A stretch of 64,000 nucleotides of DNA, taken from contig MU119228.1 in the NCBI GenBank assembly GCA_014904845.1, positions 310,001-374,000 of the forward strand, given 5' to 3'. The number at the start of each line of letters is the position of its first letter. Within the stretch, counting starts at the first letter, position 1. This stretch comes from Acephala macrosclerotiorum (lineage: Eukaryota; Ascomycota; Leotiomycetes; Helotiales; Mollisiaceae). The position numbers and the translations under genes were made by a program. This document shows, piece after piece, positions 45,033 to 56,061 of the stretch. The notes beneath the pieces are model-generated. The model worked only from the letters and a program-made list of their open reading frames with translations. It searched no databases and had not been told where the DNA came from.

Positions 45033-45787
45033 GCTCATCTTGTCCGGGAGTTTTGACGGGAGGTATAGACTGTGGATATGGATGGGTACATAACTTGGTG
45101 GATTTGTAGATTCCAGTTCTTTTCTTCGATTCTTGTTGCGCGTATATCCCCTCTTTTCTATTACACTTCCGAGATGAGAAGACGGCCGAGTTTATGACTA
45201 AAAGACCAAAAGAATGATGGAGAAGAGTTAACGGCAGAAGCCATAGCAAGAGCTGCGTGGTGTCTTGCTGAGAGAATATCGGACGTTGATTATTGAGAAT
45301 GAATGAGTAATTCCCCAGACAATACGATAGTACCGTATACGAATCGATTGTGAATGTAAGATTTACCGTCCTGCGATTCTCCGTAGATTTTTAGTAGCGC
45401 CTTGCCAGCATCACCGACATGCGAAACCGCAACTCCTCCACCGTGAAGCGCTTTTAAGCCAGTAAGTACCCTCTTAGCCTATTTCGCATGATAAAATTAT
45501 ATGATACTTCCACATCTATATTGACTATTTCCACATTACGCCATGGATCCGAGTCGAAAATTTTTGTGTCCTCATCGATATCATGACAGAATATCTCCCT
45601 TTACCAGCGCAAAGTGGGCAAGAAGGTAGTGTTGAGACTTGAAGAAGGCACATCCATTGCAGTGAACTGGTGGTTGATGATATTCTCTTGAAAGACTTGC
45701 CCCAGATCTCGGGATCATAATGATGAACTCATGGAAAGGATGGTTACGATCTGGACCAAATTTGGCACATTCCGAGTCGTTACATGA
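45033..45787. other. Intergenic, no gene recognised
   Basis: This is the 3' flank of the importin gene and unassigned sequence. No protein-like frame was seen. Confidence 0.5.
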
Positions 45788-46180
45788 TTGATATACTTAC
45801 TTTTTCTTCTTGTACATTTACGATTCACTCTGACTCTCAAGGACACTTGCACGGAGTTTGGCATCGAGACCACGAAGAGCACTTTCCATTGCGCGGGTAA
45901 CGACTCAAATCTCACCATGAAGGCATTGCTGATCATAGCTGCCCAGTCCTCGAAGGCTGAGGAGCTGGACTCGTTATAACAAGAGAGACATGGCTTCTTG
46001 GAGGCTATCGCGAGACAACCTCTACCACGCTGTTCCTACAAAGATGTTCGCTTAGACATCATAGAAGTTGAAGAGCTTCTAGCTCCACCACGTGCAGATC
46101 CTTCAGGCGATTGGTCGGAGAACTGCGATGGTGTGCTAAGCTTGCCGGAGGACATCGAGGATGCTATGCTCTGCAGGTGA
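45788..46180 (+). pseudogene. Unknown coding remnant with an in-frame stop
   Basis: One frame reads through FTLTLKDTCTEFGIETTKST and MKALLIIAAQSSKAEELDSL, meets TAA (45977-45979), then continues QERHGFLEAIARQPLP, SYKDVRLDIIEVEELLAPPR and LSLPEDIEDAMLCR to TGA. Composition on both sides of the stop is protein-like (CAA to TAA would explain it). The family is not recognised. Confidence 0.35.
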
Positions 46181-46493
46181 AAGGGAATTTCGCAAAACGC
46201 AGGGCTAAAAACCAAGAATGAACAGGACTAAATTGGTCGAGATCGTAAGAAGGAATGGTGGGTCTACAACTTGTTTCGTGTATGACCAAGAAATCAAATA
46301 ATACAGAAACTTGGGACTTCAATTCACCGATTCGAAGCCTCCTGACCTACCGCTACACTGGACGATAACGCACAGAGGCCATGGGAAATTTTCCATACCG
46401 TAATTATACAAAATGACTGAATCATACAAGGTCGATTCGAGTCCACCCTTTCCTCACGCTCCGTGACATTCGTCTCAATTCCTTGAATTGAAC
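46181..46493. other. Intergenic, no gene recognised
   Basis: About 310 bp. Nothing was recognised. Confidence 0.5.
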
Positions 46494-46836
46494 TTATTTA
46501 TTCGCCTTCTCCTGCCTCTCACAGCCAGCCGCCTGCCCTACAACCTGCTCAATCTTGCCACCAATCCCAGAAGCTGCAGGCTCGCCGCTGCGTTTTTGGT
46601 TCGCTGCTTTCATCTCTGAGATTCCTTCTTGGGTGTCTTTCCTGCCACTTTCCTGCCATTCTTTTGAGCCTGTTGCATTGCCGATCCGCGACCAATTTGT
46701 CAGCGAGCTTTCAATCCGAATTGTGAAGGAGTTAGGATGGGAAGGTTGGTATGCATACAGTTTCCTCAACGTAGCCTTTGGCGTATTGAGCGTGGCCGCC
46801 GAGCATGGATGCTTGGTTCGCGTTTGGTGTGGACAT
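46494..46836 (-). CDS. CsbD-like / mismatched-base-pair and cruciform-DNA-recognition type protein, splice acceptor altered
   Basis: Exon 1 (46759-46836) encodes MSTPNANQASMLGGHAQYAK and GYVEET up to a GTATGC donor. The natural continuation in this small fungal family is IGNATGSKEWQESGRKDTQE, found at 46494-46685 in frame with QKRSGEPAASGIGGKIEQVV and GQAAGCE. Joined, they give 89 residues. The intron has a good GCTGAC branch, but the bases just before the ATC codon are GG, not AG (46686-46687). Either splicing uses another acceptor (AAAG 22 bases upstream changes the frame) or the gene is crippled. Relatives are small heat-stable proteins reported to bind cruciform DNA; a stress-hydrophilin role is the alternative. 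Confidence 0.6.
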
Positions 46837-47841
46837 GTTGGCTTTGCTGCGGATTCGGGCATAGTTTGCTGTTGAAATGAAGGGTTTGAGGATATTCAAC
46901 TTTGAGGGTTTGAGGCTCACTAAGGCGGTGATGTCATGGACGAGGCTGGAGACCAGTGAGGGGTTGATGTGGGGTACGGAGTTCCCTCGATTTAGACGTG
47001 CCTTTAAACAATAGACCTTTGCATATATATGAACTCAGAAATACATCTCAGATCCTCTTCAAAGCGTTTTATCAACACAATGGACGAACTACATTATATG
47101 TGCGCGATTTCAACTTTCTTGCCCCTGAAAATTTAGCGAGGGGTTCGTTTATAGTACCTAGCGCCCTTGACCGAGAATTCATCTTCAGCACAACAACTCT
47201 CTCAGCTCCTGCCTTCAATTGTGCTCTCGATATTAAATCATTCCAAGATTCATATATCAGTTTCAATGGCAGCACTGGACAAGATGAACCAAGACACCTT
47301 TTCGATCTGAACCAATCAAGTCACTTACTCGATTCCTCCGTCTGCTTCGTCAGCATACATAGCCTTCCCTTGGTCACAAGCGAGCAGACCAAGGAGCACT
47401 CCATCATAAAAGCCGACTAGTAGCATAGAATTTGCTACATTATAGATGAAATTCAGCCTTGTCGATCCTGACGACGCCTCTTCGTGATCATGAACGAGCA
47501 GACAAGTGGGCGATTTACCATACGATCTCACCAAATGCATGGGATTCTTGACAACGCTCATTTGCTTATATTTTGGAGAATTGTTGTTATTTTTATTTTT
47601 ATTTTGAGCAAGGGTTCGAAATTGTACAAGACAATGGCTTCCCACAGCTCTTTTATCTGAAGATTGAAAGGTATGCTTCTGCTCTTTCTATCCTAAGCAT
47701 GTTTGCATCGAATCTCTACTCCACATTTGAATCCTATCTCAGCCGACATTTGCACAACTCAGGATGATTTTATTTCGATCACTCGCGTTCATATCGTGGC
47801 CCTATTTTGTCTTGATTGCTAAAGCTTCCACAAGCTTGGTA
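46837..47841. other. Intergenic, no gene recognised
   Basis: 1 kb holding open frames of up to 140 codons on both strands without recognisable motifs. An A/T-rich repeat of ATTTTT words lies at about 47582-47606. Confidence 0.45.
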
Positions 47842-48158
47842 TGGAGGAACTGTTCAGAATCGAATCCTCCGCATCGGATGAAAATCTCTATTCCGAATAC
47901 GATATTGATGGCCAATTCGAATCGTGATCCAGAATGCTCGTATGTTTGGGCGAATAGTTTGAAGGACCAGATTGTTAATTCGGTGCTACTAACGAGGGAT
48001 GGTGATGGGTATACTTCTTACCGCCGTTTGGGGAGACTGCGAAGGCGATTGACGCATATCTTGTTAATGGGACAGTCCCAGCGGATAGCACTGTTTTAAA
48101 TAATTGGGGATTAGTACCTATAACTTCTATAATTTTAAGCATCAGACGTATTGTTTAG
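47842..48158 (+). pseudogene. C-terminal fragment of a TAP-type alpha/beta hydrolase
   Basis: The frame reads WRNCSESNPPHRMKISIPNT, ILMANSNRDPECSYVWANSL and VNSVLLTRDGDGYTSYR, the usual run of the TAP-like C-terminal domain that contains the catalytic His (here the expected GHTSY is GYTSY). After a frameshift near 48022 the family end continues: PFGETAKAIDAYLVNGTVPA then DSTV. The N-terminal lid and nucleophile Ser are absent. It is a dead fragment. Confidence 0.6.
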
Positions 48159-48323
48159 ATTGCGAGCATTAATAAGTATTTAGGTCGGTTTTCGCACGTG
48201 GGCATTGGAACTAAGCCCCGCGAAAGGGCCTCCAGGACATCAAAGTAACTAACCGTCCAACCGAAATCAGAACTAGGCTTCTCTTCTTGAAGTTGCGGCA
48301 ATGAGATGTAACATACAACCAGT

Positions 48324-50081
48324 TTACTTCAATCGAAACTCTTGAGCTTCCAATCCTTCCACCCCCGCAAATTTCTTAATCTCCCCCTTCATAAATCCAT
48401 GCAAGTATGCCTCTCCAATAACCTCCCATGCCCTCTCTTCTCCTTTCAGCTCCCTAAGTACGAAGAGAACTCTAGCCCCTTGTAAGACGGCTACCAAATC
48501 TCCACTTTCCAACTCCAACGGCCCAATTCCCATAAACCCACTCGCTGTAACGAAGAATCGCCGATGCTCAATTGCCTCTATGCGCGCAATATGCCATTTC
48601 CACTTCCACTCATCACTGTCTCCTAGGTCAGTGATCCGACTAAACACACACGTCTGTCTGAATGCATCAGCGATTACCTGGCCCGTAAAATATAACGCCG
48701 AGCCATCGGCTGGAATTTCATCGCCAGGCTCAATGCTTGTCCCGTCGGCAAGCGCGCAGCTGCATTGCAGCGCAAGGTTATACCAATTCGACTGGAGCTT
48801 ATTCCAGTCATGGCCGTAGGTGTGCGGGGTGCCGACATTCTCGATGATGTCAACGGGGATCCCTTGAATGCGGAGGATATTTGAACCTTCTGCATCTCCA
48901 ACTTCCCATTCGCGTTCGCTATACAAGGCCATTGATGCCTCGAGTTCAGAAGCATAGTGGATATCGCCCCACTGGTCACGATTCCTTATTGGGTTGGTTG
49001 TTCGCGGAATGCTCCAGTCTGGTGCCCAGGAGGGAAGACCAGGTTGGTGTCGCTTGAACTGGCAGGCGGAGAGGACGTCGAGATTGGCCATTTTATTGAT
49101 CAGATGTCGCGTGACATCTTTGTAGACCTCGACGAGAGATTTTGAGTAGTCTAGTTGTAGGTGGGGACCACTGGACGGAATAGGGTTGCCTTGTACATTA
49201 TCCTTCGAGATGCCGACGAGAGCGAAGACTTTATCTCGAGGGTCGGTAGAGAGGGCTCGTCGACGGGTCTGTAGTGCCTCAAGTAACAACGGGGGATGGC
49301 CTAACGAGGTCTGTTTCTGGAATAAGGCCATATTGTACAGATGCTCGTACTTTCCCACAAATCTGTCGGTATCTGGATATATTGGTTCGTCCCGTTGAAA
49401 CATACTCTCGTATCGATCAACCAAGAAGGCAACATGAAAAAAATATCTCCAAAGAACAGACTGTCTCCCACAATGAACAACCGCATTTGAGGCCACCACA
49501 ATCTCTTGGAACGTCCAAGCCCGCGTCCACCATGGGCGACTGACCACATTTGCTAACGCGGCCCAAGCCTTCTCATGCCTCGGAAGCCGAAAGGAGTCTC
49601 GGATCAATTTTTCAGCATCAGCCACAGTCTCGGCCTTCTCAAGTCGATATCCAAACCCCGCCACAAACTTCAGAGCCTTCTTACTATCTGCAGCCTCACC
49701 ACCCAACCAGACCACGACTTTGGACGCGGCCTCATAGATCTGTCTCATTTTAGTGACCTGATGGTTCCTCTCCAAGATGTCATTTTGGTTGATACAGATC
49801 GCGTCGATCCATAGAGTCCGTTCTAAAGTATCATGACGGAGGTCTCGGAGAGCCGAATCGAGATTGACAGTCACTTTGAAACTGATGCAGCGGAGAAGAA
49901 TGGTGTGGTTTTCGGCGGGCCCCCAAGTATATGAGAGCGCTTCGTAGGGAGGTGGATTGTCCAAGAATGCGTTGGAAAGATTGCAGACGAGTGTCGCAGA
50001 TCTCTCCTGGGCAGGTTGGAGGCTGAGAAGACGGATTTGGTTGGTTGCCACGCTTAGTGGAGAATAGGTGTAACTCTCCAT
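48324..50081 (-). CDS. HET-domain protein (heterokaryon-incompatibility type)
   Basis: An intact intronless frame gives 585 residues from MESYTYSPLSVATNQIRLLS. The HET domain lies at about 45-200 with its three landmarks: YEALSYTWGPAENHTILL, LWIDAICINQNDILERNHQV (with KMRQIYEAASKVVVWLG) and WWTRAWTFQEIVVASNA. The TIR-like HET fold triggers regulated cell death after non-self fusion in known systems. Behind it are TDPRDKVFALVGIS and LPSWAPDWS, the standard tail of HET proteins, and no NACHT or repeat domain. Upstream in-frame codons lack an ATG, so this Met is the start. The partner locus is unknown. A RIP-killed relative lies at 61411-62568. Confidence 0.9.
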   Translation of the reverse strand: MESYTYSPLSVATNQIRLLSLQPAQERSATLVCNLSNAFLDNPPPYEALSYTWGPAENHTILLRCISFKVTVNLDSALRDLRHDTLERTLWIDAICINQNDILERNHQVTKMRQIYEAASKVVVWLGGEAADSKKALKFVAGFGYRLEKAETVADAEKLIRDSFRLPRHEKAWAALANVVSRPWWTRAWTFQEIVVASNAVVHCGRQSVLWRYFFHVAFLVDRYESMFQRDEPIYPDTDRFVGKYEHLYNMALFQKQTSLGHPPLLLEALQTRRRALSTDPRDKVFALVGISKDNVQGNPIPSSGPHLQLDYSKSLVEVYKDVTRHLINKMANLDVLSACQFKRHQPGLPSWAPDWSIPRTTNPIRNRDQWGDIHYASELEASMALYSEREWEVGDAEGSNILRIQGIPVDIIENVGTPHTYGHDWNKLQSNWYNLALQCSCALADGTSIEPGDEIPADGSALYFTGQVIADAFRQTCVFSRITDLGDSDEWKWKWHIARIEAIEHRRFFVTASGFMGIGPLELESGDLVAVLQGARVLFVLRELKGEERAWEVIGEAYLHGFMKGEIKKFAGVEGLEAQEFRLK

Positions 50082-51291
50082 AATAAATGTTGGAAGGGAC
50101 GTAAATCGGTCAGAGTTTAGCAGCACTGGAGGAAATCAGCGAAACAATTAAAGAAATAGGCCGAATAAAATGGCGACTGCTCTGTCCCATGACCGCGGGG
50201 ATAAATCACCTGAAAAGCGAGGCATGGCTTTCTGACTAATCACTGCCCGCGCTTATAGTTTATTTAATAAATAAATCAAATTATATATTTTATTGTTATT
50301 ATTAAAAAAATAAATATATATTTTAATTTTTAAGTATTATATTTTTAATAATATCACATTCCTAATAATTGTGAGGTTGCATGACCGATCACGTGCGACT
50401 GCGCGAGGGGTTCAAAATTGGGGTCCCTAGCAATCCCTGTACTGTTGTTTGATTTTAACTAAGGATAGGGGTAACTATAACCGAGGAGTGGAAACATCCT
50501 CCCTTTCTCTCACCCACGGTCACCTGCTGCCCACCCTCCTACTTACCATATAATACCGATAGATCAGCCTCGCTCACCTTTTCCAAGCCGAAACAGATTC
50601 TATCCATGCTAAGATTGAAGTCTGACAACCTGCTGTTCATGAAGCTCCTATATTCCACTTCAATCTCTCCTTCGAAACCCATGCATGCCTGTCATTCTTA
50701 GCCTGATTCTAGATAATTCTTGCGCTACATGACTTCGTCGAAAGTGAAGCACACAAACACATACTCCTACTGAAACTTTTCAAACTCCCTGTCAGTCCCT
50801 TGAACCTTCCGCCCAAATTTCTGTGCTCCTGCAAGCGGCAGCATGAGCTGCACAACCGACAAAGACTCCTTTACTAATTGAAGCAAACCTTCCTCTTATA
50901 AATGCACGGTTATTGACAGGATAGACCTTTCCTTGTGGCAAGAAATATTCATCGAATTTAGTCACTCGAGCTCGTAGATCTTTGTGCCCTGAAGTATTTA
51001 GGCAACGTGGTATTCTTCCTATCTGAGCTTAACTTGACATTTTCTTCAACTCCAGGGTGCAGAGAAAGGTGGAAATCAGCTTGGAGAGCGAAAATTCAAG
51101 CAAAATGGAGAGTGATAAGGAGAATACGAAAATACCAAGATGAAACTCGAGGTGTATCTATGGGGTTTGACAATAGATCAACTTCGGTGCCTGGTTCGAC
51201 AAGCTCGAGAATACATTGAATCACCAACTGTATCTCCAGCTCTTGAGTCAAGCATGGAAGTTATCAAAATTCCTCTTTGAGTTCATGGACC
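50082..51291. other. Intergenic with a short AT-only island
   Basis: This is the HET gene promoter side. An almost pure A/T block of about 110 bp lies at 50258-50370. Other frames are unconvincing. Confidence 0.5.
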
Positions 51292-51293
51292 TA

Positions 51294-51776
51294 CAGTAAC
51301 GCGTCAAGAGTCTGAGCCACTTAAGCGAAACGCGCCCAATACGCGTGAATCGCGACTTGATTACTTTCAAAAAAAAACTATATTCTAGCTTATAAAATCT
51401 TATATCTCTTTAGTATAAGATACTTTCGAATATAGAAAATCTTTTTGTTTCTTCGAATTTTATTTTATAATAAATGTTCTCGAGTAATAATTATTTTAAA
51501 ATGCTAAAGTGTGAGTTACTAGATTTTACACGTTAAATTGGCCGTTTTTCGGTTATTTTAAACACTTTTTATTCGACCGCTCGGTATGCGAGCGCTATGC
51601 TCACGCCCTAAAAACCTAATTAGAGACAAGAAACAATTCTTTAAAGCCTATTTAATAATGCAATTATTATGTCTACACACGCCGTGGCTCTAAAGATATC
51701 GGTCTTAGAAAAGGGGGTAAAATAGCTATTTTTGGTGGGGTTTTCGCTTATGGCTCAGACTCTTGACGTGGCACTG
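51294..51776 (+). mobile_element. Tc1/mariner-like MITE
   Basis: A 483-bp element begins CAGT and ends ACTG, flanked by TA on each side (51292-51293 and 51777-51778). The terminal inverted repeats extend about 37 bp; their best part is CGTCAAGAGTCTGAGCCA followed by TTAAGCGAAA or TAAGCGAAA. The CAGT terminus with TA duplication is typical of Tc1/mariner. The interior is A/T-rich and has no transposase. Confidence 0.85.
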
Positions 51777-51832
51777 TAGATGATGAGTATATAGAAGGTG
51801 AACCACGGACCTCTTCTTAACTCTTTCAGCTT

Positions 51833-52481
51833 TTAGATGCACTCCTTAATATTACTCTTAATGCCATCATCCTGGGTGATGTAATACTGATTGCACCTTC
51901 AGAGAGCGCGGTTTCTGCCGAGCCAAACGCTCCCGAGCGCGACGATCCGGGGGAGCCGATGACAAAAAGCGCAGATAGAAATGTCAAGGATGAAGAGATC
52001 ACGAAGACATCAGACATCTCTATAACGGCTGGCAATCACAAGCCTAATAATGCGTTTGAAGACAGCATCGCCGAGATACTAAACAGCCGAAGCAAGGACA
52101 AGAAAAAGAAAGTTGCGCCTCGTCAGATTCAGGAAGTAATACCAACGACAGCCTTGAGGGCTTATTGCCGAAGTATAACAAAGTCTCGGAAACTGGGAGG
52201 ATGACTACCACTTCAATTCATCAACCCTTTACAAAGCCAGGTATCAAGATGTGATCGAGACTCAATATCACATCATCGACTCCGCTTGTGAGATATCGTC
52301 CGATATCAAAATTTCGGTACTAATCGTCATCATCGACTTCATATATGACCGCCTTTGCAGCGAGAAGATTCCAGGACAGTTCCTTCCTCATCGGGAGGCT
52401 ACTTACTTTACCTTGTTATATACTAAGTACGCATTAAAGCGAGCCGGTATGGTCCTAGCGGTCTCTTCGCTCATGACCTGA
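51833..52481 (+). pseudogene. Unknown coding remnant, probably split by the adjacent MITE
   Basis: From an acceptor-like CTTTCAG at 51826-51832 a frame runs LLDALLNITLNAIILGDVIL, then SAVSAEPNAPERDDPGEP and a Lys-rich stretch to a stop at 52204. Similar protein-like sequence continues in another frame (WEDDYHFNSSTLYKARYQ, then ACEISSDIKISVLIVIIDFI, then GQFLPHREATYFTLLYTKYA) to 52481. The MITE ends only 56 bp upstream of the exon, where earlier exons would be expected. The family is not recognised. Confidence 0.35.
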
Positions 52482-52915
52482 GTATGCTGATACAGATATA
52501 GATCCTAGCACATATGACAAGCGCGACTGATAGAATGGGTGAGATCGTTCAGATAACATATAAAAGATGTGCGATGGAAGGGGGACCGTGGAAATACAGG
52601 AAAATGGTCACAAGAGGAGGTTTGTACTGCGAGATCTTAGCCAGAAAAGCTGTCTTGAGGAGATACCAATTTACAATGGCCTTCACGCAAGCTTGCTACC
52701 GACTTCACACAAGTCGACATATCCGAGCTCTTTCACAAATGTATGGTGCCACGCTTGCTGCATGTTATCCTCCGGAAGTTCAAAATATAACTTCGTTCTT
52801 ACTGATGCATCTTATTCCAATCCAGCATGCGTGCCATCCTTCAATCTCTCCACCGTGTAGTAGAATCTGACGTGTTAGCAACCATCATTACCTCTAAGAC
52901 TTGGGGCATGGAAAT
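52482..52915. other. Unassigned sequence
   Basis: About 430 bp. Overlapping plus-strand frames of about 100 codons have no recognisable motif. It may include the decayed 3' end of the SDR gene. Confidence 0.4.
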
Positions 52916-53496
52916 TCACTTGTACCCCTTTTCCTTATATGCATAAACAGCAACTTTGATCAAATGTGCTGCAGCACTCTTTCCCAAGCCGAATGTGATG
53001 ATGTTAAGCTTTGTCATAACATTCAGCTTACTGCCTGTGTAGATGAAAGTTCTGCATGCGGAAGGAGGAAGCTCTCCGAAGGCTAGCACGATTTGCTGGG
53101 CCGCGGTAAGTACACCGGTAGCGTTGACATTGAAATCGTACTCTGTTTGCTCCAAAGAGGTTGATGCAAGTGGATCCCCGTCGTTGAGCAAGGTTAGAGA
53201 TGCTCCTATGAAGATTGTTAGAATGAAACCCTCACTTTGTTTATTTTGAGTGTCGTACCGTTGTGAACCACGACGCTAGAGGTACCGATGGCCGTCTCGG
53301 TCTTGTTGAAGATTTTTGGGATAGTGTCTGGCTTTGAGAGATTGAGTTGAAGTTCGAGATGGCCACTTGCGTTAATGCTGTTTGTGAAAGTCCGAGACGC
53401 GAGTATGATTTTGTAGCCTTTAGCGTCGAATACTTTGGCTATACTGATGCCAATTTTTGGACCTGCGCCGAGGATGAGAACAACTAGAGCCGCCGT
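52916..53496 (-). pseudogene. Atypical short-chain dehydrogenase with lost start codon
   Basis: Exon 1 (53259-53496) and exon 2 (52916-53205), joined over a 53-nt intron with a CTAAC branch, read AALVVLILGAGPKIGISIAK (nucleotide-binding Gly motif), GYKIILASRT, SSVVVHNGASLTLL, FNVNATGVLTAAQQIVLAFG and FGLGKSAAAHLIKVAVYAYK. The first codon, where ATG is expected in the context CACCATGGCG, is ACG, and no in-frame ATG lies upstream before a stop. The C-terminus stops after KEKGYK, earlier than usual. Start loss plus early stop suggest a recently dead gene; ACG initiation in this strong context is conceivable. Confidence 0.65.
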
Positions 53497-54321
53497 GGTG
53501 AGTTCTCTTGGAGAAGAATTGATGCGAAGTAAGAAATATTAAGCAAAACGGCACCTGTGAAGGGAGACATATATATACCTCCCTGTACGCATTCAGCTCT
53601 CTAAGAACATTTGCGACCTTCTTGTGCTCTCTCCTTTTGATTTTGCCATGTTCTGATGATGATCTAGGACTCACATTTGCCATTTGTAGGATAATCTCCA
53701 CGTGGTACTAGAGCTGGCAATGCTCTTGAGAAAAAGCGAAATTATTCAGAAGTTTCATCGAGATCATACCTCAAGCTTTGCCAGTTGTAAGCTAGTCTCC
53801 ACTGGAGGCCGGCTGAGTACCTTCCGCGCCACACCGCCCAGTAGCTCGTAGACTGACTTTTTTCCAAGATCAGAATGTCAATATTTCTATATGTGCGGCA
53901 TAGCCTCTGATTCTCGAACCTTGAGAACCTGTTCGCGTGTTTGCAGGGTCGCTTTGCATGCTTCGCTTAGCGAAAAGGGGTAACCTATCAGATTCTCTTC
54001 AAGTTCACCTCGATTATCTTGCAGCCTCTTCAAGAGTGGAGGTGGGCATTGCGGCTTGGCAAAAGACAAAAGAAATCATCGCACACCCCGCAATTGGTAC
54101 CAAGCAAGCAGTGGCAGGACGCAATTTGGCGCCGAGGCCTAAATGATGCCCACAAGGTGGAGATAAGTACTCTGTCTTTCTTCTGACGTGATAACATGGC
54201 TTCTTTTCATCTTCGAAAAGTCTTGCTCAAGAAGAATTGATGGGATGTTTTGCTCACACTTTATAGCTTACAATCTGCCCGCCCTGTCCCAAAGAAACCA
54301 TGATCTCAAGCTCTCTATCGT
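53497..54321. other. Intergenic, no gene confidently recognised
   Basis: A minus-strand patch at 53887-54069 (LQDNRGELEENLIGYPFSLS, then EACKATLQTREQVLKVRE) looks protein-like but has no recognisable family or flanking exons. Confidence 0.4.
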
Positions 54322-55634
54322 GGTTTATTCTCCAGCTCGAAAGATCTTCAGTTGGTACTCGCCGGGCGACACCCCAGCAGAGCGAAAGCTTCTAATGAAG
54401 CTGGATATTTTACTTGTGGGATATACATTAGTTGTTCTCTGGGTTAAGTACATTGATCAGACGAACATCAGTAAGCAGAAGATCTCCAGACTTCATGTCT
54501 CTTCCCTCTGACAGAACAGGCAATACCTATGTTTCTGAACTTTCTGAGGACCTCAACTTCCATGGCAACCAACTAGTTCAATTTTAAACCATATTTGTGG
54601 TGGCAAATGTTGTTGGACTGATACATTTTGCGTATCTCTTTCTAAAGGTTCCTATGTTCTGGCTCATTCCGGGACTTGAGTTTGGCTGAAGAATCTTCAC
54701 ACTTCTGCAATTCCAAGCCATGAGCTATCCTGAGATAATGGCATATCGATTCATCATCGGACTTTTCGAAGCTCCCTACTGTGAGTCTTCTTCTATAGAC
54801 ATCTATAAGCGCGTAATGCTAATCTTCCTAAGATTCTACCGTTCACTTCGTTCTTGGCTCATGGTAGTAAGTGTTTTCCGAGTTCATTCTTCCTCATTCA
54901 AATTGATTCTGGATGCCTGAGACGTAGTTCGCGTCTCAAATATACTTCATCTTATACTTCATCCCCCTCTTTCAGTCCCGTTTCTCCTGAAACCTGTCTT
55001 AAATAATACTAATTCCGAGATTTGCCTCAGTCGTAGCGATGAACTAGCTCGTCGAGGTAAAGTGTTTCAAGCAGCTATCAGCTTAGGAACTTTAACAGCA
55101 GGCCTTCTCTAATCAGCATCATCGAAGGGTCTGGATAGTATCAATAGCTTGTGAGGTTGGCACTGGAATTTCATTATCACCGCCATCTTCCCACTCGCTC
55201 TTGCCCCAATTGGGTACTTCATTTGGCCAGGAGCACCGGAAAAACCAAACATGGGAGTTATTTCCCAGGCTCAGCTAGCACTCGCAAAGTCCCGATTCAA
55301 GAAGGCCGGTGGACGAATTCACCCAATGCCATTCTCGCTTCCTCTCCTGAAGCAAATCTTCTCCCACAAGAAGGTCTATATCCTGGTAGCTTTTCTCACC
55401 ATCGTATTCAGCTGCAGTTTCGCGAATGGTGCTTTCGTCCTCTAGGTCAAGTCCCTCAAGCGGTTCTCCATCCTGGGAATCAATAATCTCGGCACAATTC
55501 CTCCCGCGGTCGGCATGTTCTTCTGTCTGTTCATCAACTTCAGCGCCGACATGGCTATAGGGTGAACGGTTGCGTTCATTTCACTGGCGACTCGATATCG
55601 AGAGGCGCTGAATCCTCGTTACCAGAGGTCGTAG
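54322..55634 (+). pseudogene. RIP-type dead Dal5/ACS-family MFS permease
   Basis: This is a relic of an anion:cation symporter of the allantoate/nicotinate/pantothenate type. Reading in order: IFSWYSPGDTPAERKLLMKL, DILLVGYTLVVLWVKYIDQT, an intron, VSELSEDLNFHGNQLVQF, TAA (54585-54587), VPMFWLIPGLEFG, TGA (54687-54689), AYRFIIGLFEAPY, an intron region, GTLTAGLL, TAA (55110-55112), NMGVISQAQLALAKSRFKKA, FSCSFANGAFVL, TAG (55444-55446), LGTIPPAVGMFFCLFINFSA, DMAIG, TGA (55563-55565). Each stop stands where the family has Gln or Trp. There is also at least one frame change between the middle blocks (near 55150-55250). Confidence 0.8.
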
Positions 55635-56061
55635 AAGTTGGAAATGATAAGTCAGTCCAGGTTCAAACAAAACCAACCTGAAAGACAATATTCGGGCATT
55701 GGGGAAAGAAGTGAATACAAAGTCTAGTAGTGGTTGAAAGTAGAATAGACAAGACAAGGGCTAGGGCTTCCGCACAACGCAACACATTTGGTAGGCCTCT
55801 CTCTTGTTCTCGCTGGTGTCATGGTCCAATTCCTAAGAGCTTTTTTGGGTGGAAGGGGGGAGGGGGGGAGGGGGGAGGCGGGGTTGAGGACTAAGGTTAA
55901 AGCATGCAAACCAGAAAAGAGTCGTCAAATAGGAGCGTTATCTCGATTATATAGCCAATCTGCTTCAAGCCCATTCTTATCATTATTTACATCCTTCCCC
56001 TTTTGCCCCACGTCTTTCAACCGATGCTCAAAATTCAAAACACCTAAACGAGCAGAATCAA
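55635..56061. other. Intergenic with G-rich tract
   Basis: A run of G with few A interruptions lies at about 55851-55882, a possible G-quadruplex sequence. Otherwise empty. Confidence 0.55.

Noticed and set aside
46998..47420. 140-codon open frame
   Set aside because: No recognisable motif, no splice context, and an equally long frame lies on the opposite strand; probably chance.
53887..54069. Helical protein-like patch on the minus strand
   Set aside because: Composition is suggestive but no start, flanking exons or family could be supported, so it is only mentioned in the gap entry.
55851..55882. Telomere-like or switch-like G tract
   Set aside because: It is a simple G run with A interruptions and lacks the TTAGGG unit; low-complexity DNA only.
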